Below are positions 18,013-26,834 of a DNA stretch of 64,000 nt, one piece after another; position 1 is the stretch's first letter; each line of letters begins with the position of its first letter. Below the pieces are notes generated by a model. It saw only the letters and a program-made list of their open reading frames with translations. It had not been told where the DNA came from and did no database searches. The stretch is from assembly GCA_020633675.1 (NCBI GenBank), contig JACKDE010000003.1, positions 868,001 to 932,000 of the forward strand. Direction: 5' to 3'. The translations under genes were made by a program, and so were the position numbers. This stretch comes from Deferribacteres bacterium (GTDB taxonomy: Bacteria; Zhuqueibacterota; Zhuqueibacteria; Zhuqueibacterales; Geothermadaptataceae).

Positions 18013-18593
18013 ACCGCGCCACCCGGGAATTGTGGTGCCGCCAGCACGCCGCGCGCCTGAGCGGTGTGACGTTCGCTATGGGTCACCAGCACATTGAAAC
18101 AATCACCCAGCCGGAATCGAATCAGGCGAGTCACCGGCGAGGTTACTTTGATGCGATTCAAATCCGCTCCATCTGCATGCTGCAGCAGTTGCAGTACTTG
18201 CTGCAAATTGCGCTCGAAATCGTTCAAAATCGTCTTGGTCACTTCACTTTGCGCAGGCAGAAAAATGTCCGGGGACTTCAGCTTCCTTTTTGGATTGGGC
18301 TTCATCGAGTTCACAAAAAAGTTGCCAAACAAACCGGAGCGGAAGGGTTTGCTGCGAACCTGGTTTTTGTCGCGCCAGCCAGAGATCATCGGCTTCAACA
18401 TCTCAAAATACTGCCTGTTGGTGGTGATAATGTGGTCCAGGCACTGGCCGATGCTCCAGGTATTATCGGCAGGCTTGAAATTCAGCTGTTGGTTGTCAAG
18501 TTTGGAAAAATGCGCGCTGGCTTCAGTTGCAATGATCTGAACGCGCTCAGCCAACGCTCGCAAGAACAGATCATCAAAGTCGTTTTTTTGCAT
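18009..18593 (-). CDS. DinB-family protein
   Basis: 194 residues; a four-helix bundle of the DinB/DUF664 type. The helix-1 pattern WSIGQCLDHIITTNRQYFEML carries the first metal-binding His, and HSERHTAQARGVL near the C-terminus carries the others. Some members are thiol-dependent transferases or hydrolases with a divalent metal; many have no known substrate. It is coupled by an ATGA overlap to the FAD oxidase, which is the only functional hint. Confidence 0.8.
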   Translation of the reverse strand: MQKNDFDDLFLRALAERVQIIATEASAHFSKLDNQQLNFKPADNTWSIGQCLDHIITTNRQYFEMLKPMISGWRDKNQVRSKPFRSGLFGNFFVNSMKPNPKRKLKSPDIFLPAQSEVTKTILNDFERNLQQVLQLLQHADGADLNRIKVTSPVTRLIRFRLGDCFNVLVTHSERHTAQARGVLAAPQFPGGAV

Positions 18594-18823
18594 ATATTGC
18601 TCTTCTGTTTTGACAATGCTATTTTCTGCGAATCCCTACAAATAAACTCGAATGGCGCTTATCGGAGCATACACCACATGACAAGTTGAAAAGGCTTAAA
18701 GTGACGCATCTTTTACTTTACTCGCGCCATAGCGATCTTTTTTCTGCGGGATTCGGGTCAGTTTTGATTCGTGAAAATTTGTTTTATTCGCAGCAAACGA
18801 AGCAATCTCGCCAATTTCAAAAA

Positions 18824-20542
18824 TTATTGGTTATCCGCCGCCCAGTCCGGCTGCCTGCACTCGCACAATTGCCGCATGTACGCAACCAAATCCCAAATCT
18901 GTTGGCGCGATAGCATCTCGCCAAATCCTGGCATGAGATGGCTCTTCCCCAAAATCAAACCACCGACATAGATGCCGTCAAACAGCGTGTCATCAACACG
19001 ACCAGACATATAGTTTGTATCTGCATGGTTCGTTGGTGCGGTAGGCATAAAGGCTGCATTCACGCCATCCCCCTTGCCGTCCAGTCCATGACAAATCGCG
19101 CAGTTTTGCTGGTAAAGTGCAACAACACCCGATTGCTGCTGTGCAAAAAACGGTGGGCTGTCGGTCAGCGATGGCTGAGCAACCGGTTGCGCAGGCACAT
19201 CCTGTTGCACCAAATAATTTGCGATCAACTCACGCGTCTTGGCAGGCATGGCAATGCGCGGCATGATCGTGTGCGGCACGGTTGCCCGCGGCTGGTCAAT
19301 GATTTGAAACACAAATTCAGGCTGCAAGCGTGCTTTGAGCCCGGACAAATCTGGGCCGATGATGCCGCCTTTTTCGCCGAGCCGATGGCAGCCCAGACAC
19401 GACAGCCGGCTTTCCAGAAGGGCACGCGCCTTGTTCATCGAAAACACCGACAGCTTTCTCGCTTCGATGGCATGCGGCTTTGCCGGGCGCTTTGTTTTGT
19501 TCATCAGCGCTTCGGTCAGGTCGGATACTTCCGCGGAGGTGAGTCTGAAATCCGGCATGCGGCTGCCGCTGCCCGGATAGAATCCGAGTGGACGCAAGGT
19601 TTTGATTTGTAGCAAATACTGGCTGAGCCATTCGCGTTGCACCCGGATTCCCTCCCCGCTTAAATCCGGTGCATTTTTATCCCAAACAGGTTGCAGGGGC
19701 GCAAAGCGGTGGCAGGCTATGCAATTTTGTGACAGAAAGATTTTTTGGCCATCTGCAGCCGAAATATCAGGGTAATCCACCTTGGCACGCTCAAATTGCT
19801 GCTGCAACGTATTGCGCTCATCGGCACCGCGCTCGAACAGGTACGCGGCAATCTTTTTCAATTTCGCCCCAGCAAATTGTACGGCTGGCTGATAGCTGTC
19901 GCTCGCTGCATCATACAGAAAAAGCGGACTCGGCATGCGCGTTTCTGGCACACCAAATACCTGGGGCGAAACGATATACTTCTGTGCCCAGTCCAGATTG
20001 AGCCGGTAGCCGATCTTTGCCAATTCCAAAGCCTTGGTTTCTCCTTGACCATCCAGCTTATGGCATTGCAGGCAGGTACTCTCATGGATCAGAGTCCGCG
20101 CCTCAGTGGAAATGACAGCATTGGATTCCTGCAGCAGTTCAGAGATCGTTTCGATTTGAGCTGCATTTTCGGGCAAGCTTATTTGTTGGCTTAAAAACAG
20201 CGCCACAGCCAGGGCTTCCTGCTCACTGAAGCGAAAATCCGGCATCCGTTCATGTTCCAGATAAAAGCGCACCGGTTCAGGTTGCTGCAAAAAGGAAAAC
20301 AGGTAGGCGGGATTGTATTTTTCTCCTGCAAAGGTGAGATCAGGTGCTTTACTGCGCAAATCATCGTTTTTTGCGATACCATCGTGGCAATTGCCGCACC
20401 CGATGGCCACGAGCAGGCTGTCTCCCACATCCTGAGCCTGCAGCGCCTGTGGGCTTGCGGGCAAAAAACAGAGCACACATGCTGCAAAAGTTAGTAATTT
20501 TTCGATTATGCTCTTCACCTGTTGCTGCTCTTTCAAAAACAT
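18824..20542 (-). CDS. Exported pentahaem c-type cytochrome
   Basis: 572 residues from the ATG at 20542; an in-frame TTG lies 18 nt further upstream and a GTG 27 nt downstream, and none has a strong ribosome site. The signal peptide ends near LQAQD. Five CxxCH sites are spaced along the chain: CGNCH, CLQCH, CIACH, CLGCH and CAICH. Each sits in a cytochrome c-like module with a following Met-containing loop (MPDFRFS, MPSPLFL, MPDFRL, MPRIAMPA, LMPGFGEML). It is effectively a fused string of monohaem domains, probably a periplasmic electron conduit. It begins 21 nt after the upstream PHP-hydrolase stop, so it is the last gene of a three-gene operon. Confidence 0.9.
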   Translation of the reverse strand: MFLKEQQQVKSIIEKLLTFAACVLCFLPASPQALQAQDVGDSLLVAIGCGNCHDGIAKNDDLRSKAPDLTFAGEKYNPAYLFSFLQQPEPVRFYLEHERMPDFRFSEQEALAVALFLSQQISLPENAAQIETISELLQESNAVISTEARTLIHESTCLQCHKLDGQGETKALELAKIGYRLNLDWAQKYIVSPQVFGVPETRMPSPLFLYDAASDSYQPAVQFAGAKLKKIAAYLFERGADERNTLQQQFERAKVDYPDISAADGQKIFLSQNCIACHRFAPLQPVWDKNAPDLSGEGIRVQREWLSQYLLQIKTLRPLGFYPGSGSRMPDFRLTSAEVSDLTEALMNKTKRPAKPHAIEARKLSVFSMNKARALLESRLSCLGCHRLGEKGGIIGPDLSGLKARLQPEFVFQIIDQPRATVPHTIMPRIAMPAKTRELIANYLVQQDVPAQPVAQPSLTDSPPFFAQQQSGVVALYQQNCAICHGLDGKGDGVNAAFMPTAPTNHADTNYMSGRVDDTLFDGIYVGGLILGKSHLMPGFGEMLSRQQIWDLVAYMRQLCECRQPDWAADNQ

Positions 20543-20563
20543 GTATTCAGTCCAGCTCAAAAT

Positions 20564-21580
20564 TTACTGCACAAAAACCGGCTGCGTCCAGGCGAATGCA
20601 CCACCGGAGTTCGTGACCTTGGCGCGCACATATTTTTCACCGCCGCGCAGCACATAAATGGCCGGATTTTCGGTCGTGCGCAACAAAACATCACCACCGG
20701 CACCCATGAATTCGGTGGTGAACCTAAAATCTTGATCCTGACGAATCCGGAGTTCCACCCGCGAAGGTTCCACGATCATATCATCCAGGGCGACACCGGT
20801 ACTGGCATAAAATAGCCCCTTCTCCAGATTTTCAATGATCTCTGCCGGAGAGAATGTGCGTGCCCGAACCACGACCCAGCCTCGTCCCGGGTTGGAACGG
20901 TTAGCTGCAAATTCGCCCTGGAAATGGTGAGCATCATCGACAGCGATGCCATAAATGTGCTTTCCGGCAGTCAGCAGGTGATCCCAGACGTCTTCCATGC
21001 CGGGAAAGCCGCCTCCACCCCAATTGTGCACGGTCGGATGGCCGTTGTAGATTTCCAGCAGTTTATCATTTTTGAGTTGCAGCAACGCACGGTGGTCAAA
21101 TGCCCAGCGAAAGTTGGGATGATTGATGTGTGGCGCGCCATCGGCGTCACGAATGGCATCGATATTTTTCTGCAGCGTGCCGACCAGCGTGCTGTCTTTT
21201 TGTGGTTGCACCAGACGGGAAACGTTCAAACCGTTGACATGCACCGGTTTTTTCTCAAAACCGGAGGTGACTTCTTCGCCTGCAATCAGCATGAAACTGG
21301 AATCGGCGAGATAGGCATAGGCAGCGGGATCGGTCAAAAAATTGTGATCAGACAGCACCAAAAAATTGTAGCCGTGATTTTTATACCATGAAGCCACGTA
21401 CTCGGGCGGCGAATCGCCATCACTGTTGGTGGTGTGCGTATGTGTGTTGCCTTTGTACCACTGCATCCCAGCCGTGTCCTGCGCTTCAAATGTGCCGGAT
21501 TCTTTGCACCCAAACAATGCGATGAAAGCCGCGCTTGCCACGAACAAGATAAGTCGATTTTGGAATCGAAAACGAGTCAT
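20564..21580 (-). CDS. CehA/McbA-type PHP-fold metallohydrolase lipoprotein
   Basis: 338 residues from the ATG at 21580, which begins a proper lipoprotein signal peptide (FIALFGC); the frame extends 25 codons further upstream without a signal. PHP metal-site motifs: GNTHTHTTNSDGD, LSDHNFL, GEEVTS, HINHPNFRWAF and VDDAHHF. CehA/McbA relatives hydrolyse esters such as carbaryl, and many have unknown phosphoesterase-like activity. The C-terminal 100 residues are a beta domain (VELRIRQDQDFRF, YVRAKVTNSGG). Predicted periplasmic or outer-membrane facing. It lies between the creatininase-like gene and the pentahaem cytochrome. Confidence 0.85.
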   Translation of the reverse strand: MTRFRFQNRLILFVASAAFIALFGCKESGTFEAQDTAGMQWYKGNTHTHTTNSDGDSPPEYVASWYKNHGYNFLVLSDHNFLTDPAAYAYLADSSFMLIAGEEVTSGFEKKPVHVNGLNVSRLVQPQKDSTLVGTLQKNIDAIRDADGAPHINHPNFRWAFDHRALLQLKNDKLLEIYNGHPTVHNWGGGGFPGMEDVWDHLLTAGKHIYGIAVDDAHHFQGEFAANRSNPGRGWVVVRARTFSPAEIIENLEKGLFYASTGVALDDMIVEPSRVELRIRQDQDFRFTTEFMGAGGDVLLRTTENPAIYVLRGGEKYVRAKVTNSGGAFAWTQPVFVQ

Positions 21581-21659
21581 TTCAACATTCCGTTTTAATA
21601 TTTCATAAACCACAGGTAGGTGCGATCCGGCGAATAAGCCCAAAGTGTAAAACAATCTT

Positions 21660-22487
21660 CTATTTTTTGTACAGACCGGCCATATCCCACTTGCGAATCA
21701 CTTCGTCTACCAGCACAAATATTTTTTCATTGACCTTCTTATAGTATTCATCGGCCTTGGCTTTGTCAAATGTCGGGTAGCCCTGCCCGGGCTCGTACAA
21801 ACCTATCGATGATGGGAATGGCGTAGCTGACCAGGTCTTGGCTTTTGGGTAAGCCGTTGCCATCTCTTTGTTATAGCGCTCCGGATGCACATGCTCCGGC
21901 ACGATGTGCTGCACATAGGCGGTTTCATTGTTGCCGGCGTGTCCACCGTTTTCACCGAACACATCGAACACCACTTCTGAAGCAACGCTCCACCAATTGA
22001 TGACCAGTGTGCGCACCCGGTGTGTGCCGGATACTTCACCAGCCACCGTTTGCAAAATTTCGGTCTGCGGGCCGCCGTGGCCGTTCACGATGATGATATT
22101 GAGAAAGCCATTCTCTGCCAGGCCGGTTAAAATATCGTGAATAAACAACCGGTAACCCTCCTCGCTGATCGCAAAAGCTCCGGGATAGCCGCGCAGGCTT
22201 CCGGTGACGCCATAATTGAGCGTCGGTGCGATCATGGCATTGAGTCTCGGCGCCAGCTCACGCGCCATCGCTTCAGGTGCGAGATTGTCGGAACCGTTGG
22301 GTAGCACACCGTGCGGCTCGAGCGTGCCAGCCGGCAGCAGCACCGTTTGGATCTTTGCAGGCACAACCTCCTGAAATTCCAGCCAACCGATCAAGTTCAT
22401 CTCGCGTGTTGTCGGAGAGCTGGCAGTCTGCGCCAGCACCGAGGACAACGGCAATAAAATCAAACCGAGCATCACACTTTTTTTCAT
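21660..22487 (-). CDS. Exported creatininase-family hydrolase
   Basis: 275 residues from the ATG at 22487, which begins a clean signal peptide (MKKSVMLGLILLPLSSVLAQ). Creatininase-family metal motifs are present: LPAGTLEPHGVLPNGSDN (Glu, His, Asp), VNGHGG, and the later acidic ligand in GHAGNNETA. The family includes creatinine amidohydrolase and MftE-like peptidases; an exported member suggests amide hydrolysis in the periplasm. It is the first gene of the operon continuing with the PHP hydrolase (79-bp gap) and the pentahaem cytochrome. Confidence 0.87.
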   Translation of the reverse strand: MKKSVMLGLILLPLSSVLAQTASSPTTREMNLIGWLEFQEVVPAKIQTVLLPAGTLEPHGVLPNGSDNLAPEAMARELAPRLNAMIAPTLNYGVTGSLRGYPGAFAISEEGYRLFIHDILTGLAENGFLNIIIVNGHGGPQTEILQTVAGEVSGTHRVRTLVINWWSVASEVVFDVFGENGGHAGNNETAYVQHIVPEHVHPERYNKEMATAYPKAKTWSATPFPSSIGLYEPGQGYPTFDKAKADEYYKKVNEKIFVLVDEVIRKWDMAGLYKK

Positions 22488-22576
22488 GGTATTCAAGCAT
22501 CCTGAAATGGGAGATTCTGATAAAATTGAGGCCAATATAGCAGATTCTGGCAGGATTCAAAAAGATAAAGTCCGAA

Positions 22577-22610
22577 CAAAAAACGCGAAGCAGCAAGCAG
22601 TCACTTCGCG
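22577..22610 (-). terminator. Strong intrinsic terminator after the M42 peptidase gene
   Basis: On the minus strand, CGCGAAG (22604-22610) and CTTCGCG (22584-22590) form a perfect 7-bp stem with a 13-nt loop followed by a run of six U (22578-22583). It lies about 30 nt past the M42 peptidase stop and separates that gene from the creatininase operon. Confidence 0.85.
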
Positions 22611-22638
22611 CTTTCCGCAAAATAAAATCAGGGCGCAC

Positions 22639-23697
22639 TTACGGTTTAAAATCAACTTCCGGGGTGACACGCTGGGCGAAGGCCGCCAGCAATTTGGCGG
22701 TATTTTTGACGTCTTCGAGCGACACCACCTCACTGGGAGTGTGCATATAACGCAACGGGATGCTCACCAGGCCGGTCGCAACGCCGCCTCGGCTGAGCTG
22801 AATCGCATTGGCATCGGTGCCGGTGCCTCCGGCGATCGCTTCAATCTGGAACGGAATCTTTTCTGCATTTGCTGCATCCATCAGCAATTCAACCACTTTG
22901 GGATTGGCATTTGCGCCGCGCAAGATCACCGGGCCACCGCCAAGCTTGATTTCACCATCACGCCGAACATTGATTTCCGGCGAATCCGTAGCGTGGGTCA
23001 CATCGACTGCAACGCCAACCTGCGGGTCGACAGCATAGCCACTGGTGCGGGCGCCCCGCAAGCCGACCTCTTCCTGCACAGTCGCGACACTGTGCACCGC
23101 GCATGCCAGCTTTTTGCCCTTTAACAGACGCAGCGCTTCGATCACGGCAAATGCGCCGACTTTGTCATCAAAACCGCGTGAGGTGGCAATGCTTTCATTG
23201 ATTTCCTGGAAGCCTGTGTCGTACACAATCGGATCGCCGATGGTCACCAGCTTTTCCACTTGTTCTTTGCTTGACACGCCGATATCAATCCACAGATTTT
23301 CGATTTCAGGCACTTTTTTGCGATCTTCCGGCGTCATCAAATGGATGGCTTTTTTGCCGGTCACGCCGGTAACCGTGCCCTTGGCGGAGTGGATGATGAC
23401 ACGGCGGCCGGGAATGATGCCTTTATCGTGGCCACCTACCGTATCGAAATACAGGAAGCCTTTTTCGTCAATATACTTGACGATGAAGCCCAGCTCATCG
23501 CAGTGCCCCGCGAACATCAGGCGCGGCGTGCCTTTCGGATTCAGCACAGCAAAGCTGTTGCCGTGGAAATCACTCTCGAGCTGATCGCTGTGCTTTTCAG
23601 CATAGGTGCGCCAAACACGCTGGGCAGGCTGCTCATAGCCGGATGGGCTTGGTGCAGCAATCAATTCTTTTAAAAATTCAAGTGAAGCTTTGCGCAT
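22639..23697 (-). CDS. M42-family metallo-aminopeptidase (glutamyl aminopeptidase/endoglucanase family)
   Basis: 352 residues from the ATG at 23697, chosen for the AAGGAG site 7 nt upstream; the frame is open 22 codons further. Cytosolic M42 signature: LIAAPSPSGYEQ at the N-terminus, metal ligands in FAGHCDELGF, FDDKVGAFAV and ATVQEEVGLRGA (catalytic EE), then DVTHATDSPE and the C-terminal His in LRYMHTPSEVVSLED. The dodecameric cutting family (TET-like) degrades oligopeptides. It has its own terminator and is divergent from rsgA. Confidence 0.92.
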   Translation of the reverse strand: MRKASLEFLKELIAAPSPSGYEQPAQRVWRTYAEKHSDQLESDFHGNSFAVLNPKGTPRLMFAGHCDELGFIVKYIDEKGFLYFDTVGGHDKGIIPGRRVIIHSAKGTVTGVTGKKAIHLMTPEDRKKVPEIENLWIDIGVSSKEQVEKLVTIGDPIVYDTGFQEINESIATSRGFDDKVGAFAVIEALRLLKGKKLACAVHSVATVQEEVGLRGARTSGYAVDPQVGVAVDVTHATDSPEINVRRDGEIKLGGGPVILRGANANPKVVELLMDAANAEKIPFQIEAIAGGTGTDANAIQLSRGGVATGLVSIPLRYMHTPSEVVSLEDVKNTAKLLAAFAQRVTPEVDFKP

Positions 23698-23880
23698 GGA
23701 TGCACTCCTTTTTGCGAAATGGAAAGAAGGATGCTGATGAACGAAATCCCGTTTCACCCGCATTGTAAATTGTGAGATGGATGAAAAAAATCAAACCCAA
23801 TTTTTGTCGCAAAATTCAATCACAAAAAGTACAAAATAGATGCAGCAAAGTCAACGGCTTACAGAGAAAAAATTGTTGCG

Positions 23881-23899
23881 ACTCAATTGTGAATTGAGT
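23881..23899. promoter_or_regulatory. Perfect palindrome between divergent M42 peptidase and rsgA genes
   Basis: ACTCAATT-GTG-AATTGAGT: 8-bp arms around a 3-nt spacer, about 50 bp before the rsgA start and 185 bp before the M42 gene start. It could be an operator shared by the two divergent genes. No binding protein is implied. Confidence 0.4.
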
Positions 23900-23949
23900 A
23901 AAATCAGCTATTTCCTACTATTCAATTGATTTATTCAAAAGGACACATC

Positions 23950-25017
23950 GTGAAGTTGGAATCACTCGGTTGGGATTCATTTTTTGCGAATCATTTCACG
24001 CCTTTTCAGGAAAAAGGCTTGCATCCCGCACGCGTCGCGCTTGAACACAAAAATGCCTATCTTACCTATTCCGCATTCGGTGAGCTTACTGCCGAACTGA
24101 CTGGCAAAATGCGCTATCAGGCACTCCATCGCGAAGATTTGCCGGCGGTTGGGGATTGGGTCGCGATCCAGCACCTCGAAGATGAGAGCCGGGCGGTGAT
24201 TCATGGTGTGCTGCCGCGCAAAAGCAAATTTATCCGGAAAGCCGCAGGTGAAATTATCGAAATCCAGATACTGGCCAGCAACATCGAAACGGCATTTCTG
24301 GTCAGTGGTCTCGATCATGATTTTAATCCGAGACGCCTCGAGCGGTTCCTCACGCTGACCTGGGACAGTGGCGCATCGCCGGTCATTCTGCTCAACAAAA
24401 CCGACATCTGTGACGATCTCGAGGCCAAAATGGCCAAAATCGAAGAGATTGCCATCAATGCGCCAATTATCCCCTTGAGTGCGGAGAATGACGAAGATCT
24501 CTCTGCGTTATCGGAATTCCTGCAAAATGGTGAAACGGTGGTGCTGCTCGGCTCTTCCGGAGTCGGCAAGTCCACGATTATCAACAGGCTGCTCGGCAAG
24601 AATGTGCAAGCTGTGCAGGAAGTGCGTGAAGACGACAGCCGGGGACGCCACACCACCACCCACCGCGAACTTTTCGTTCTCGACAACGGTGCAATGATCA
24701 TCGACACACCCGGGCTGCGGGAAATCCAGCTTTGGGACAGCGGCGATGGTCTGCAAGAGACATTCGAAGATGTCGAAGAGCTGGCTGCCAATTGCCGATT
24801 TCGCGATTGCAAGCACCAAAATGAGCCAGGCTGCGAAGTAAAAAAAGCCTTGCTGAACGGGGAATTGTCGCGCGAGCGCTACGAAAGCTACCAAAAGCTA
24901 CAAAAAGAATTGGCGTATATCGACCGATTGCAAGACCAGCGTGAAGCCCTGGAGGAGAAACGGCGCGCCAAAATTATGTCGAAAACCATCAATCGCATGT
25001 ATAAAGATCGTGACTGA
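23950..25017 (+). CDS. rsgA: Ribosome small subunit-dependent GTPase A
   Basis: 355 residues from the GTG at 23950, which follows AAAAGGACACATC; the frame is open upstream from a TTG at 23926, but MKLESLGWDSFF is the usual family start. OB-fold domain about 35-105. Circularly permuted GTPase motifs: LNKTDICDD (G4), SSGVGKST (G1), RHTTTHRE (switch I) and DTPGLRE (G3). The C-terminal zinc knuckle is NCRFRDCKHQNEPGC. RsgA is a late 30S maturation factor that checks the decoding centre using GTP. All motifs are intact. Confidence 0.95.
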   Translation: MKLESLGWDSFFANHFTPFQEKGLHPARVALEHKNAYLTYSAFGELTAELTGKMRYQALHREDLPAVGDWVAIQHLEDESRAVIHGVLPRKSKFIRKAAGEIIEIQILASNIETAFLVSGLDHDFNPRRLERFLTLTWDSGASPVILLNKTDICDDLEAKMAKIEEIAINAPIIPLSAENDEDLSALSEFLQNGETVVLLGSSGVGKSTIINRLLGKNVQAVQEVREDDSRGRHTTTHRELFVLDNGAMIIDTPGLREIQLWDSGDGLQETFEDVEELAANCRFRDCKHQNEPGCEVKKALLNGELSRERYESYQKLQKELAYIDRLQDQREALEEKRRAKIMSKTINRMYKDRD

Positions 25018-25290
25018 CCATACCGAAGCGAGCGCTGCAATCCATTTCTTGATGAAAAAGCATCAATTGCTGCAGTTGACCGATTTCGTTTGGAATTCCG
25101 CTCCTTCTTTTTAACCTAAAGCGGCGCTCAAATCGGCCATCATTGTTCACAACTCCAAACAATGCTGGTTGATTCGAGCGCTGGCGAGAATCCGCACTCA
25201 CCAAAATCTGCAATCTCAGCACTCCCGAAGAATTCGCAGGCACTGCCATCGCAAAATGGAATCGGGACGAAACCGGAAAGGAAGCGAAAA
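25018..25290. other. Intergenic region after rsgA
   Basis: A small hairpin TTGATG-AAAAAG-CATCAA at 25049-25066 lies 31 nt past rsgA, with flanking CTGCAA/TTGCTGCAG partly complementary; it has no U-run. The rest shows no gene; the frame open upstream of 25291 does not look coding. Confidence 0.4.
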
Positions 25291-26664
25291 ATGCAACTCC
25301 ACCCCGGACATTGTGTCGCAATTTTTGGCGGCGCTGTGGCTGGCGCGGAAGCGGCCGGCCTGTTGTCACAGCAGGGCATCTATACCGTTATTTTTGAGCA
25401 AAACGCTCTGCCCTATGGCAAGATCGAAGATGGCTTGCCGAAATGGCATGTCAAGCTGCGCGACAAGGAAGAGCAAAAAATTGATGAAAAGCTCCGAAAT
25501 CCGTATGTGCAGTTTGTGCCGAACACCAAGCTCGGTGACGACATCGACTTCGAAACGATCATCAAAAAATGGGGCTTCAGCGCAGTGCTGCTGGCGATCG
25601 GCGCCTGGCGCGACCGGCCGCTGCCCGTTGAAGGTATCGATGCCTATGTCGGCAAGGGCCTCTATTACCAAAATCCATTTATTTATTGGTTCAACCACTA
25701 CCACGAGCCCAATTTTAGCGGCGAGACCTTTGAGGTGCACGACGGCACGGTGGTCATCGGTGGCGGACTGGCATCGATCGATGTCATCAAGGCGTTGATG
25801 ATCATCACGGTCGGACGTGCTCTGCGCGAACGCGGGCATAAAGTCGATTTCTTCGAGCTCGAAAAGCGCGGTCCCGCGCGTATTTTGGATGAGTTGCATC
25901 TTACGATGGACGACCTCGGGCTGAAAGGTTGCTCATTGTACTACCGCCGCACCGCGATCAATATGCCGCTCACGCCGATTCCAGAGGACGCAGACGAACG
26001 CCGTTTGCAAAAAGCCTATGAAGTGCGCGAGCGCATGATGAAAAAACTGCAGGATGAATTCTTATTCCAATTTCATGAATGCCACTCACCCGTGGACAAA
26101 ATTTTGGAAGGCGAGCGGCTCGCCGGACTGGTTTTTCAAAAAAATGAAGTCGTGGATGGGCGGCCCAGGCCCATTCCGGGTGCATTTATCGAAGTGCGCA
26201 CACCATTGGTTATTTCATCGATTGGCAGCATACCGGAACTGGTGCCCGGCATTCCCGTCAAAGGCAACGTCTTTAACTTCACCGACGAATCGACAGGCCA
26301 AATCCAGGGCTACCCGAATGTGTTCGCGCTCGGCAACACCGTTACCGGCCGCGGCAACATCAAAGACTCGCGGCAGCACGGCGGCCTGGTTGGCCAGCAC
26401 GTGCTCACGGATTTTTTAGCCTGGAAAGAGGCTTACCACCGCGCGCTCGCCGACGAAAAGGCTGAAAAGCTTTCCGAGCAAGTGACCGCCATCAATTCGG
26501 CGCTGGACGCTCAGAAGCTGCTGAGCAGCGAACAAATCAGCGCCATTTTTGATCGGGCAAAGGCGCGGCAAAAACAAGTTGGTTTTGATGGGGATTATGA
26601 GAAATGGCGGCAAAAGCACTTGCCTGTCAGGTTGGAAAACATGGGTGAGAATCAACCGATTTGA
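25291..26664 (+). CDS. FAD-dependent pyridine-nucleotide oxidoreductase (ferredoxin-NADP reductase/GltD-like)
   Basis: 457 residues from the ATG at 25291, which has AAAGGAAG 8 nt upstream. The FAD-binding Rossmann motif is degenerate at the N-terminus (VAIFGGAVAGAEAAGLLSQQG, here only part counts: GGAVAG for GxGxxG). A typical YGKIEDGLPKWH segment, a second nucleotide-binding motif (VVIGGGLASIDV) and FALGNTVTGRGN near the FAD-closing region follow. The layout resembles adrenodoxin-reductase or glutamate-synthase small-subunit proteins, which move electrons between NAD(P)H and a ferredoxin-like partner. No cysteine cluster was found at the N-terminus, so it is not a full GltD. Partner unknown. 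Confidence 0.8.
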   Translation: MQLHPGHCVAIFGGAVAGAEAAGLLSQQGIYTVIFEQNALPYGKIEDGLPKWHVKLRDKEEQKIDEKLRNPYVQFVPNTKLGDDIDFETIIKKWGFSAVLLAIGAWRDRPLPVEGIDAYVGKGLYYQNPFIYWFNHYHEPNFSGETFEVHDGTVVIGGGLASIDVIKALMIITVGRALRERGHKVDFFELEKRGPARILDELHLTMDDLGLKGCSLYYRRTAINMPLTPIPEDADERRLQKAYEVRERMMKKLQDEFLFQFHECHSPVDKILEGERLAGLVFQKNEVVDGRPRPIPGAFIEVRTPLVISSIGSIPELVPGIPVKGNVFNFTDESTGQIQGYPNVFALGNTVTGRGNIKDSRQHGGLVGQHVLTDFLAWKEAYHRALADEKAEKLSEQVTAINSALDAQKLLSSEQISAIFDRAKARQKQVGFDGDYEKWRQKHLPVRLENMGENQPI

Positions 26665-26834
26665 TGCCATGCACACCGGAAACGGCCTTGTGACGGAAAT
26701 ACGGAAAAAGGTAGAGGTTGGTCCAAAGCACGCTATTATGAATCGGTTTGTTCGTACGTAGGGGCATGGAGCGCCGCCATACCCCTGCTGCGTATTGTGC
26801 TACTATTCCAACATCATCTGCTTTTTACTGGGCA
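26665..26834. other. Convergent intergenic region with a GTAGGGG palindrome
   Basis: AGGGG-C-ATGG, a loop, then CCAT-A-CCCCT (26760-26785) forms a 9-bp stem with one mismatch, located between the stops of the FAD oxidoreductase and the DUF4097 gene. It resembles scattered G-rich REP-like palindromes and may act as a bidirectional terminator. Confidence 0.4.
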
